Origin: Bromus sterilis
Taxonomy: Eukaryota > Streptophyta > Magnoliopsida > Poales > Poaceae
DNA: 64,000 nt
NCBI GenBank assembly: GCA_950022295.1
Contig: OX465599.1
Location: 284,973,501 to 285,037,500, forward strand
Reading direction: 5' to 3'
The notes beneath the pieces are model-generated. The model was not told where the DNA came from. It worked only from the letters and a program-made list of their open reading frames with translations, and made no database searches. Below are positions 1-10,969 of the stretch, in pieces. The position numbers were made by a program, and so were the translations under genes. Each line of letters opens with the position of its first letter. The first letter of the stretch is position 1.

Positions 1-905
1 TGACTTCCTCAGACTGAAGACTTCTACACCGGTTGGAAGATCACAGTATTCAATAGTAAAAAGCTTCGGATCACTCGAACCGACTTCCTCAGAAATGCTC
101 AACTACTCAGGCTGGTGGTTTTCCTTACTTAGGTTCTTTAGTGTCCTCAGAGGTGGGTTGCTCTCAAATGACAAGTGTCAGTTTTTCTCTCGGAGCAGCC
201 AACCCACAAATGGGGCTGGGGGTGGCTATTTATAGCCGCGGAGCAACTCCAGGTGAAAGGACATAAATTCCCATGCATGAAATTACTTCCATGCCCACCC
301 TTCGGACCGTTGGCTGGATCGGTACCAGCACTCACCACGTGACACGTGGGACGGTCAGAATCTCACTCTCTCTTTCTTCAGGCGAACTGCACTGGCAGTT
401 TCCTGACTCCTCAACCGAAGATAAACTCCTCTGTGTCCTGAAGAACATCGTCTCAAACACCGGAGGAATTGAACTTCTACTGCAGGATATTTCTCTGGGT
501 TTTCTTCAGGATTTCTAATTGAGCACTTCCTCAGAAATACAGAACTCATTATCCTCAACCCCTCCAACAGTGCGGTGTTTTCCTACGACTCAAGAAGTAT
601 AAAAAGTCTTAGCAAAGACTACGCTTCAACTTCGTCTTCAGCGCGAATGTCCTCAGGATCTGGTACAGCTTCAGCTTCAGCCGAACGCTTCAGGATCCTG
701 ATTCCTCAGGATTTCGCACAACTTCGGTCTTCAGGAAACACACCGATTTCTCCAATGTTCCTCAACATTTTGGGGGGTCGACAACGGTGGTTAACCTCAT
801 CCTCAGGGACTGTTTTCCTGTGTATACTCACCAACACATCAGTCCCTTAACCGTTTTGTCATCAAATACTCCAAAACCTCAAAGGGGGCACTAGATGCAC
901 TTACA
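1..905 (-). repeat. 3' LTR of Copia-2, truncated by window start
   Basis: Read on the minus strand this LTR begins TGTAAGTGCATC at 905 and matches 36634-37549. It contains a minus-strand TATAAATA box at 227-234. It carries one copy of the block that is tandemly duplicated in the Copia-1 LTRs. Confidence 0.93.
227..234 (-). promoter_or_regulatory. LTR TATA box of Copia-2 3' LTR
   Basis: TATAAATA on the minus strand lies in a GC-rich surround and is conserved at the same relative place in all four LTRs of this family (1808-1815, 12250-12257 and 36860-36867). Confidence 0.7.
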
Positions 906-1043
906 ATCTCCCCCTTTTTGGTGATTTGATGACAATCAGGTTAAATCTTCAACGGGATAAATAATTAATTTTGAGGAAAAACTTGAAGACAAAATCATTC
1001 ATTGTTTCCGGATATAGAGATGCTCCCCCTGAGGATATGTATG
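906..1043 (-). other. Copia-2 3' internal end with PPT, cut by Copia-1
   Basis: The polypurine tract is at 907-919 (minus strand, AAAAAGGGGGAGA) next to the LTR. The rest is untranslated 3' sequence homologous to 11340-11485 of Copia-1. Bases 1039-1043 (GTATG) are the left target duplication of Copia-1; the element resumes at 13008. Confidence 0.85.
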
Positions 1044-2564
1044 TGTAAGTGCATCAAGTGCCCTCCCCTTGAGGTTTTGGAGTTTGATGACAAAACAGTT
1101 AAGGGACTGATGTGTTTGTGAGTATACACAGGAGAACAATCCCTGGTGAGGTGTTTAACCACCAATGTCGACCCCCCAAAATGTTGAGGAACATAGGAAA
1201 AATCGGTGCGTTTCCTGAAGAATGAAGTTGCGCGAAATCCTGAGGAATCAGGATCCTGAAGCGTTCGGTTGAAGCTGAAGCTGAGGACGATCCTGAGGAC
1301 GTTCGCGCTGAAAACGAAGTTGAAGCGTAGTCTTTGCTAACACTTTTTATACTTCTTGAGTCGTAGGAAATCACTGCACTGTTGGAGGGGTTGAAGAAAA
1401 CAAGTTCCGAAGTTCTGAGGAAGTGCTCAATTAGGAATCCTGAAGAAAAACCCTGAGGAAATCTCCTGCAGTAGAAGTTCAGTTCCTCGGGTGTCTGAGA
1501 CGTTGTTCTTCAGGACACTGAGGTAACTAACTTCGGTTGAGGAGTCAGGAGATCGCCAGTGCAGTTCTCCTGAAGAGAGAGAAATGTCCTGCAGTAGAAG
1601 TTTAGTCCTCATGTGTCTGAGACGTTGTTCTTCAAGACACTGAGGTAACTAACTTCGGTTGAGGAGTCTGGAGAGAGAATACTTTGACCGTGCCACGTGT
1701 TGCGTGGTGAGAGGCTAGAACTTGTCTAGCAACGGTCATTTTCGAGGGCATGAGAGTAATTGCATGCATGGGCATTTATGTCCTTTCGCCTCGGGTTGCT
1801 CCGCGGCTATAAATAGCCACCCCCAGCCCCATTTGTGGGTTGGCTGTTCCGAGAGAAAAAACTTACACTTGTCATTTGAGAGCAACCCACCTCTGAGGAG
1901 ACTGAAGAACCTATGTGAGGAAAACCACCAGCCTGAGTAGTTGAGCATTTCTGAGGAATTCGGTTCGAGTGATCCGAAGCTTTTTACTCTTGAAGACTGT
2001 GATCTTCCAGCCGGTGTAGAAGTCTTCAGTCTGAGGAAGTCAAGATGAAATTGTGACTTCCCGGAGTGACTGAGTCTGTGAAGGTTTCCGGAGTCTACCT
2101 TGAAGACTCACCTGAGTTATTGGACGGAGTCTGAGGACTCTAGTTCAAGGAGAACAAGGTGAAGACTATGTCTTCTGAGTTGAATCTCAGCCTCTCCAAC
2201 CAGACGTAGAGTTGTCACAGCAACTTGAACTGGTCTACCAAATCAATGTCTTCAATCTCTAGTGCTATCTCTTCAACCTCTTAAGCTTCAGTATTTGCTA
2301 TGTTGAGTTCTTATGCCTCAGCTCTCCCTATGCTCTTTGTCTTCATACTATGCATCTGAAGCACTTCTGCTTATCTTAATTGATTTATTTCTGTTTCATT
2401 ATGATGAGGTGCCCTAATGATTACATTCTGTGAAGTTTTATTTCTTCATGATTTTGGTTACTTCTTAAGCCTCGATTGCTTCAGTCCTGAAGAAAATCAA
2501 AATCTGGTAGTAAAGTTGAAAATCTCCCATTCACCCCCCCTCTGGTCGATATATTGCACTTTCA
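1044..2564 (+). repeat. 5' LTR of Copia-1
   Basis: The 1521-bp LTR begins TGTAAGTGC and ends CTTTCA, directly followed by the PBS. It contains a W-box-like TTTGACC (1683-1689), a CACGTG G-box (1694-1699) and TATAAATA (1808-1815). A tandem duplication with a period of about 122 bp lies around 1464-1670; Copia-2 has a single copy. Confidence 0.95.
1683..1815 (+). promoter_or_regulatory. LTR promoter: W-box, G-box and TATA box
   Basis: TTTGACC at 1683-1689, CACGTG at 1694-1699 and TATAAATA at 1808-1815 form a compact Pol II promoter layout. The first two match the core sites of WRKY and bZIP/bHLH factors. The same arrangement is in the 3' LTR (TATA at 12250-12257). Position suggests transcription start about 30 bp downstream of the TATA; factor binding is inferred from motif only. 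Confidence 0.6.
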
Positions 2565-2566
2565 AT

Positions 2567-2578
2567 TGGTATCAGAGC
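2567..2578 (+). other. Primer binding site of Copia-1 (tRNA-iMet)
   Basis: TGGTATCAGAGC starts two bases after the 5' LTR. It is the standard complement of the plant initiator tRNA-Met 3' end used by Copia elements. Confidence 0.92.
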
Positions 2579-2630
2579 AAGGTACTCCCTTATTCTGCGT
2601 GATTCGGTTTAACCACCTGGAGTTTTAGTT

Positions 2631-3947
2631 ATGTCGACCTCAGGTACAATGAGCGTTGCCTCAAACTGCCCCATCTTCGACGGGACAGACTACCCATACT
2701 GGAAGAACAAGATGAGGATGCATCTTGAAGCCATTGACAAGGATCTGTGGGATATTGTTGATCAAGGCATTCCTGAAGCAAATCTGATGACTGCTCCTGA
2801 AGTCGTCAAGAAGAATTGGCAGCTTGATGCAAAAGCTCGAAGCATCATTGGTGGTCATCTCAACAAGGCTCAGTTCAACCGCATCAGTGGTCTGGATACT
2901 GCAAAGAAGATATGGACAAGACTGTATAAAGTCAATGAAGGAGTCTCTGCTCAACGAGACTCACGGGTTGATACGCTCCGCAGTCTCTTCAACAGGTTCA
3001 AGAGGCTGGACAATGAGCACGAGCAACAAACCTTTGACAGACTCACTGACATATCCAATGAACTTCAAGCACTGGCTGCCGCTGATATCACAGATCATGA
3101 AGTTGTGAAGAAACTACTGAGGTCACTGGATGACTCATTTGAGTTCCTATCGCTGATGATTCAAGAAACGCCTGACTTCAAGACTCTGGATCCAACGGAC
3201 ATTCTCGAGCGCCTCAATGCTCATGAACTGAAGCTCTCTGAAAAACGAGATTTATACAGCTCCACGCCTAAGGTCCGCGCGCTAAAAGCTAGAGCACGAA
3301 GAGTGTCCTCTGATGAAGAGTCCAAGGCTGATACTGATGATCCTAAAACTCTCAGTCGTGAACTCGCTCTCCTCACCAAAAAGTTCCAAAGATTCACGAA
3401 GAAGAATCGCTTCGGAAATTCCTCAAGATCGTCCTCAAGAAAAGGCAAAGATGATGACTCTGTCGAAGCATGAAAGAGAGTCTCCCACAAGTGCAAGAAA
3501 CCTGGGCATTACATCGCTGAGTGTCCTCTATGGGAAAAGGAAGCTAGAATGAAGAAGAAGAAAGGGAAAGATGACAGTTCTGATGAAAAGACTAAGAAGA
3601 AATCCTCAAGATCCTCAAAGTCTGCTGGATACAGGAATAGCAGTGCACGTAAGGCTCGCGCATATCTCAGAAAAGAATTGGACTCAGAAGAATCTGGTTC
3701 CAGCCCTGATGCTGAGGAAGAAGAATATGAAGAATCTGAGGGTGTGGCCGGTCTGGCTCTTGCCACGACGCTTGTCTCAAAGTCAATCTTCAGCACCGAG
3801 GAATCTGGTCTATCACATGTTGATGATGAAGCTGAAGACACAACCCCTTCCTTCTGCTTCATGGCCAAGTCCTCCAAGGTATCTTCATACTCATCATCAG
3901 ATGATCCCTCTGATGAAGAACCTGATGAAAACTATGCTAAACTTGCT
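2631..3947 (+). pseudogene. Copia-1 gag, nonsense-interrupted and 3'-truncated
   Basis: This encodes the capsid-type Gag of a SIRE-type Copia, which would form the cytoplasmic particle. The start at 2631 begins MSTSGTMSV and matches the start in Copia-2 (36059). The N-terminal 220 residues are the UBN2/Retrotran_gag_2-like region. TGA at 3471-3473 replaces an Arg codon just before the zinc knuckle; the first knuckle Cys is also Ser here. The same frame continues through a Lys-rich and then an acidic Ser/Glu-rich stretch to about 3947. There a deletion joins it to the integrase coding region in another frame. Confidence 0.88.
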
Positions 3948-3951
3948 AAAC

Positions 3952-6382
3952 TCACATTGGAAGCGACAACGGCACTGAGTTCAAGAACTTCGGTGTGGAA
4001 GAATTCCTCGATGACTCGGGAATCACTCATGAATTCTCTGCGCCTTACACTCCTCAGCAAAATGGAGTTGTTGAGAGGAAGAACCGAACCCTCATCAAGA
4101 TGGCTCGCACGATGCTGACTGAGTACAATACTCCACTCAAGTGGTGGGCTGAAGCTATCAACACTGCATGCCACATCGTCAATCGAGTGTATCTTCACAA
4201 GTTCTTCAATAGAACATCATACGAGTTAATGGTCGGTAAGAAACCCAATGTAAGTTACTTCAAGGTATTCGGTGCACCTTGCTGGATTCGTGATCCTCAT
4301 CACCAGTCCAAATTTGCACCCAAAGCATGTGAGGGTTTCTTGCTTGGTTATGGTATCAACTCGCACACCTACAGAGTCTTCAATATTAGTCATTATAAAA
4401 TTGTTGAGACTGTAGACGTGCGATTTGATGAATCTGATGGCTCCCAAAGAGAGCACCTGCCACATGATTTAGATGAAGCACCACCTGAAGAACAGATCAA
4501 GAAGATGGGTGCTGGTGATATCATTCCTGTGGATCATCCTAAAGAAATCCACATACCTCCTGCTCCTGAAGAACATCCAAATCCTGATGCAAATAATCCT
4601 GATGACGATCCTGATCCTGAGGCTCCTGATACCCCTGAAGCACCTGAAGCTGATGCAAATGAATCTGACAGCAGTGACGAAGATGCGTCGCAAGATCATC
4701 CTGCTCGAATTCCTCGTGTGGCAAATGAAGTTCAAGTGGACAAAATCCTCGCTGACGTCAACCTACCAGGTCCTCTTACTCGTGCAAGAGCTAATCGTAT
4801 AGCTAACTTTTGTGGGAATTTCTCGTTTGTATCAATTTCAGAGCCCACCAAAATCACCGAGGCATTCCAAGAAGCGGAATGGATTCAGGCTATGCAAGAC
4901 GAACTTCTTCAGTTTAAACTGAATGATGTTTGGGAACTAGTCAAACGTCCTGATCCTCGAGTTCACAATGTCATCGGCACGAAGTGGATCTACCGCAACA
5001 AACTCGATGAAGATGGACAAGTCATCAGAAACAAAGCTTGTCTCTTAGCTCAAGGATATACTCAAGTCGAGGGGATCGACTTCGGTGAAACTTTCGCTCC
5101 TGTTGCTAGACTTGAATCCATTCGTATTATGCTTGCATTCGCTAACGATCATAATATCAAGTTATATCAAATGGATGTGAAAAGTACTTTCCTCAATGGT
5201 AATATCGAGGAAGAAGTATATGTTGCTCAACCTCACGCTTTTGAAGACGCAAAGAAGCCTGATATGGTGTATAGATTGAAGAAAGCCCTCTATGGACTGA
5301 AGCAAGCCCCTCGGGCTTGGTATGACACACTAAGGGACTTCCTCATCAGCAAGGGCTTCAAATCTGGTTCCCTCGATCCAACTCTTTTCACAAAACGATA
5401 TGATGATGCATTATTCATATGTCAAATTTATGTTGATGACATAATATTTGGATGCACTAACAAGAAATACAGTGAAGAATTTGCATTCTTGATGAGTGAA
5501 CAGTATCAGATGTCCATGATGGGCGAACTGAAGTTCTTCTTAGGGCTTCAAATTCGTCAACAACACAACGGCATCTTCATCTCTCAGGAGAAGTACCTCA
5601 AGGAGTGCCTGAGGAAATTCGAGATGCAAGACTGCAAGGGCATCAAGACACCAATGCCCACAAATGGACAACTTGGCCCTGAATAAAATGGCGAGGACTA
5701 CGATCAAAAGGTATACCGCTCCATGATAGGTTCTCTGCTATATCTATGTGCATCTAGGCCTGATATAATGTTGAGCGTTTGCATGTGTGCCCGATTCCAA
5801 GCGGCACCTAAGGAATCGCATCACCAAGCGGTGAAACGAATTCTTCGATATTTGGCTCACACCCCGTCGCTAGGCTTATGGTATCCAAAAGGCACACAGC
5901 TGGATCTCGTCGGATACTCAGACTCAGATTATGCTGGAGATCGAGTGGATCGGAAGTCTACCTCCGGAACATGTCATTTCCTCGGACGTTCTCTAGTGTG
6001 CTGGTCATCGAAGAAGCAGAACTGCGTCTCCCTCTCCACTGCTGAAGCTGAATACATTGCTGCTGGCGCTAGCTGCTCACAGCTTCTTTGGATGAAGCAA
6101 ACTCTGAAGGACTAAGGCATCAACCTGAAGAAAGTACCACTGCTATGTGACAATGAGAGCGCCATCAAGATCTCTCAGAATCCAGTACAACACTCGAGGA
6201 CGAAGCATATTGAGATTCGGTATCACTTTCTTCGGGATCATGTATTGAAGGAAGATATCGTCATCAGCCACGTGAAGACTGAAGACCAACTTGCTGATAT
6301 ATTCACTAAGCCTTTGGATGAGAAGCGATTTAGCACTCTGAGGTGTGAGCTAAATATCTTAGATTCCTCAAACGTCCAGTGA
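3952..6382 (+). pseudogene. Copia-1 pol: partial integrase, reverse transcriptase, RNase H
   Basis: This is a Pol polyprotein remnant for reverse transcription and integration. The integrase begins within its catalytic core at SDNGTE (from 3962) and keeps QQNGVVERKNRT, so the first catalytic Asp and the HHCC finger are lost. RT spans about 4840-5680, with the catalytic YVDD at 5429-5440 and MSMMGELKFFLGLQ typical of the SIRE clade; MDVKSAFLNG reads T for A. RNase H follows, with SDSDYAG and STAEAEYIA. TAA at 5684-5686 (Glu in Copia-2) and TAA at 6113-6115 (Tyr in Copia-2) interrupt one otherwise continuous frame ending at TGA 6380-6382. Confidence 0.9.
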
Positions 6383-7501
6383 ATGGACACACATCCTAAC
6401 GCTTAAACAATATTGAAGAATCCTGATGCACAACACACGATGCGTCGTACTCCTCAAATCATGAGGAACTACCTTGCTAAGTGTGAATAAATTAACGTGG
6501 AATTGACTCAAGATTCATACGACAATTGTATGGTATCAAGTGTCTCATTCCCTATAAGGTGGGTAGCGCCACCGCCCAAACACCTCAGGATGTGTTGTTC
6601 CTCAACTTCCTCAAGTCTTGTTGTTTCTCAACTTCCTCAGGATTTGAAGTCTTCATTCCTGATGATTACCGTGTTTGTCCTCAACAACGTTCACCTATAG
6701 TTATTGCTTTTTAACTTTTGCTTCTTCATCTAGGTGAACGTGATCAGACCCGTCCCTCTGTGCTCACTTCTCTAATCTGTCTATCTCATATGCGTTCATC
6801 CGGAAAACATGTAATCCTCAGGATGAGACCATAAGTCTGCATTCATCAGCCTAAGACCATTTGTCTTCAACCTCAGCCCTTGTCCTCAAGTTCCTCAAAT
6901 CACGGATTTTCTGTTACAACTGTCTTCAATTTGTTGCGATTTTACCGCACGTCGTGCTCATCCACCATTAAGATATCCACTGAGGATCCCAACAATCAGG
7001 GGCTATCTGGTCCACAAATTTCGCAACCCCTCAGCTTTCACCCCTCTATAAATAGCCCTCTACCCCCCCGGTCATTTCCCCCCACCGCTCCTCTCCCTCT
7101 AGCGCCGCTACCCTTGAGCTCCTCAAGCTCGTGCGCTCACGTCGCCTGAGTTCGCCGTCGCCGGGGACGAAGACTCGTTGTCCCACAACTTTCGCCTCAA
7201 GTCTGGTATGCTTACTCCTCAGTGGCTTATTCCTCAGCGTATTATTCCTCAGTTCTGTTGTGTCCTCAAGCCAGTTAATCCTCAATTGCACTACTAGCTT
7301 TCTGAGACCTATACCTATGCCTCATTCCTTTGTTTTCCTCAGCCTATTCCTCATGGACGCATATAACCGTACCCCACTTCCCTCGCAACTTAATTCTGTC
7401 ACAGGTACATGTCTGTTGAGGAATCGTATGGTTCTCATAGTCTCACTTCATTTGCAGCTCACCTCGAACGTACAATTCCTCAGTCTCCTCAGCTGAAGAA
7501 A
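6383..7501 (+). promoter_or_regulatory. Copia-1 pol-ORF3 spacer with TATA box and GC-rich leader
   Basis: This is a noncoding stretch of 1.1 kb. It contains TATAAATA at 7047-7054 followed by a C-rich, CpG-rich leader (about 7060-7200). A possible 5' splice site (CTG|GTATG, near 7203) and a possible 3' splice site (GTCACAG before GTACATG, near 7403) come next. Repeated TTCCTCAG words fill 7205-7290. The TATA box and the GC-rich leader are also present in Copia-2 (minus strand, TATA at 17306-17313). I infer an internal promoter, perhaps with a 5' UTR intron, for ORF3. The alternative is a leader spliced onto the LTR transcript. Confidence 0.5.
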
Positions 7502-10500
7502 ATGGCTCCTCGGCGTAAGCACACTGATACCGCTAAAGACTTGCCTCCTGAGCTCTATGAGAAGCTGAAGACTCCCGAACGAGAAACCGCTGATGAACGT
7601 AAGAAACGGGTACAGAAGATCACGAGGGAATGGGCCAAGCGTTGGGTGGCCTATCAATGGCTTAATCCTCAACATGAGGAAATGTTTGCCGTTAATCCGC
7701 CACTGAAGACCTTGGGTATCAAGGCTCGACCTCCACCTGCACCAGGCGTCATTCCTGATCCCACAACAATGCACACTCCTGAAGACTTTCCTGATGCATA
7801 TGCTCAATATCTCAAGCACAATCGTAGCCGTGTCAGGGATCTGGTTCGTGACATGACTGCATCAATACAGATTCCGCCTCAGGATCAGTCTCAACCCAGA
7901 CAACAACCTCCGCCTCGGCACCGCAAAAAGGCTCCCGGCATGAAACCCTCCCAGAAGACCTCAGCTAAGCCTCAAGTTGTTGGCTCCTCATGTCAACGCA
8001 CGGATGGTGCTGCCCCCTCCTCAAGGATACGCACTGATGAATCTGGTGCTCCTGAGGCCTCAACCACAATGCCTCAGTCTCAGCTGAAGACCAAAACTGT
8101 TCTTTAACGCGGCCCTCGCCCCTCACCAAAGAAAACTGCTATGCGGGGCGCCATTCACCATACTCCTCCATCCTCTGATGATGAAGATGAATTTGAGGAT
8201 TTGGCCGGCTTCGTCGCCACTGAAGCTGATAAGATTGAATATGTGCGTGCTGCGGCCAGACGCAAAGCTGAAGCAATGGGTTCAGAAATCCCGCTTCTCC
8301 TTGATCCCAAGAAGATCTTGGAGTACATTGAAATTTGGTCTGTCAAGCCTGACACTCCGCTTGATGATTTGGACATCCCTAAAGACATCAAGTTCTATGT
8401 TCAATAGTTCCTCATAAATGAGATTCATCAACGTGATCTTCAGAAACAGTTGAAGGCCAAACTGAAGAAAGTCCTCAGTGACTTCAAGAAGAAACCTATC
8501 ACTGAAGTTACTCCTCAAGAGTTTACTGAGCATCAATGTGAAGTGCAACGCCTCAACATTGAGTTCGCTGCCAACCGTACTTACATTGGAAAATCCAAGG
8601 AACGGATCTCACAACAGATGGAAAAGTTGATGAAGCTTCGACAGCCTGCTTCCTCAGTACCCACTGATGCCTCTTCCAAAAGCCTCAAGCGCATGCCTGA
8701 AGCCCAACCCTCAACTCCACCTGCTGCAAAGAAGCCTACTGTTGAGGACCCCATTGATGCTACGCCACTTTTCTCAGCTCCTCCGACAAAACAGGCCGCC
8801 GATACAACCGCTCTTATTACTGCTGCCTCAACTCCACCTCAAAATACTCTGCGCAGTTTAATCGTCTTCACTCCACCCCCTGCTGCAACACCCATTGTTC
8901 CAACTCCACCGTCCCCACCACCACCAACTATCACTGAAGTTGAATACATGGACGTTGACATTATGGATGATGGAACTCCTCGTGTCCATGGTGAGGATTA
9001 TGGGCTGACCAACTCGCCCACTCATACTGTCTTCTCACCTGAGCCTCACTCCAACACCGTGACCGTGGTGCTTCCTGATACTTCTCTTAAGTCTGAAGAA
9101 TCAATTGGTGCATCGTCCTCTGCGTCTGATGCTGATGACCCTGAAGCCACAAGTGCTCCCACAAATTCTGCTGCTGATACTGATGCTGCAGCAACCACTA
9201 CAACTGATACTGATGCTGCTGAACCCACCACTGCTGATCCTCAGCCCGACCCACCAGCCGCTGAGACTGAAGCTGAAGCCGAGCAAAGCACAAATGCTCC
9301 TCCTGAAGCAGAAAACAGTACAAATGCTAATGCTGAAGCCTCAAAGGATGGCTCTGAAGACAAACAGGCCACATCACCTCGTCTTCCCAAGGACCTCAAT
9401 ACATCTGTTCCTGAAGCATCTGTCGCTGCTCTGCCTCAGCCTCAAGCCTCCCTTCAGATTGAAGTGCCTCAAGCGCCTTCACCACCTCAAGGCCCTGTTC
9501 CAGCTCGGTCCTTGTGTCCGAAGCAGAAGCAACCGTTCTTCCGTGATCTTGAAGCTGATGATACCCCAAGCTTTGATGTTACTGATTTCTTCAATGCCAT
9601 GAGTTTCTTCCAAGAGGGGATTCAAAATCCTTATCATTCTGCTCCACCTCGAAAGCTGCTGAGGTTCTGGACTGCCACTCAGAAGAACTATTATGCTTCA
9701 GTGCTCTACAAACAAAAAAAACTGTTTCCTCACAAGCATATTCCTCTGCTGGATATGGAAGCCCTTCCCTGCTTCAACAATGTGCTTCAGGATCTGCATC
9801 ATGCCAAGCTTCTTCAGTTCTGCTCTGAATGCATCCACTGGAATGAAGAGCTTGTGCTTCAGTTTTATGCCACTCTGTATGTTTCAGGAGATCCTCTGGA
9901 TATCAACACCTGGGTCCTCGACTGGATGACTGAGCATCATCATTACACCATCACTGTTCCTGAAGCAATTGACATTCTTGAGTTGCCTCAGTGCACTTCC
10001 CCAGCTGCTTGCTCCTATGGGTCTCAACTTCTTCGAGATGACCTAATGACCATGCTCATGAAGCCTCTGGCCCCTGAAGCCCCAGCTCGCACAAAGTTTC
10101 CAGTTTTTGAGCTTCTGTATCTACCAAGTACATTGTATCGGATTCTGGCGAAGACCTTTTGTCCCATTAAAGGCTATGAATCCACTGCTGAAAAAGTCAT
10201 TGGCATCATGAAGAACATACTCCACAACCTCTGCATGTCTGGGCCAATCAACGTTCCTGACTTCTTCTTCAGAACTCTGGTTGATGCAGCACATAATCCT
10301 CATATCCTGAAGCCATACGCGCCATGGATCATGAAGCTCATCCGAGCCACGACTGGTATTGATTTTCAACCTGATCACCCGAATCATAGGACATATATAC
10401 CGCCTGTCGAAGTGCTGCAGCATACGATTGCTTCAAATAACAAGGGCAAAGGCATATTCTATGAAGAAGTTCTCCCGACCAATTCCCTTGGTGGAAATAT

Positions 10501-10969
10501 TCGTCATCCTCAGTCTCGAACTACTGATGAAACACGAACTCATGCCTCAACTGAGGATACAACTCAGGCTCGAGTGATGACTGACCGAGAGCTTCTGATT
10601 AGTCTTCATCAGAAGGTTGACCGAAATCATGATTGGGTGAAGCGTCAGTTTACTGAAATCCTCAGCTACATGGCTCAGACGCATTCTTCAGTGAAGAAAA
10701 TGCATCAGTATGCTCATCATACATATCAACATCTTGACGCCTTGATGAGAGAAGTAATCACCCCTGAAGACCTTGCAAAATTGGAACTTCAAAAGCCTCT
10801 GATTCCTGCAATCAGACCCCCAAGGCAATTCAGACGCTGCACAACTCCTCCTCCGGCCATGCATTCTTATTCATCAAATCAGGAGATGACTGCTGAAGAA
10901 GCTGAAGACACAGCTGCCTGCCCTCACACTGCAACGGATTGCCTCAGGCGTGACTCACCTCAGCCTTGA
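7502..10969 (+). pseudogene. Copia-1 ORF3 downstream of pol, two nonsense codons
   Basis: This third ORF of SIRE-type Copia elements is often called env-like; its function is unproven. It is one frame of about 1155 codons, starting at MAPRRK, a start shared with Copia-2 (MDPRRK); an ATG at 7409 is not conserved. TAA at 8105-8107 (codon 202, Gln in Copia-2) and TAG at 8405-8407 (codon 302, Gln in Copia-2) break it. The N-terminus is basic and helical. Residues about 400-670 are Pro/Ala/Thr/Glu-rich low complexity. Residues about 675-980 look globular, with FYATLYVSGD and Trp-rich motifs. A coiled-coil-like segment begins at MTDRELLISLHQ (about 1026). I see no signal peptide or transmembrane helix. 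Confidence 0.82.

Noticed and set aside
7409..7501. ATG at 7409 as the ORF3 start
   Set aside because: The corresponding codon is not ATG in Copia-2, whereas the MxPRRK start at 7502 is conserved.
7502..10969. Calling Copia ORF3 an envelope gene
   Set aside because: I see no signal peptide, transmembrane segment or fusion-type motif; the env-like label is convention only.
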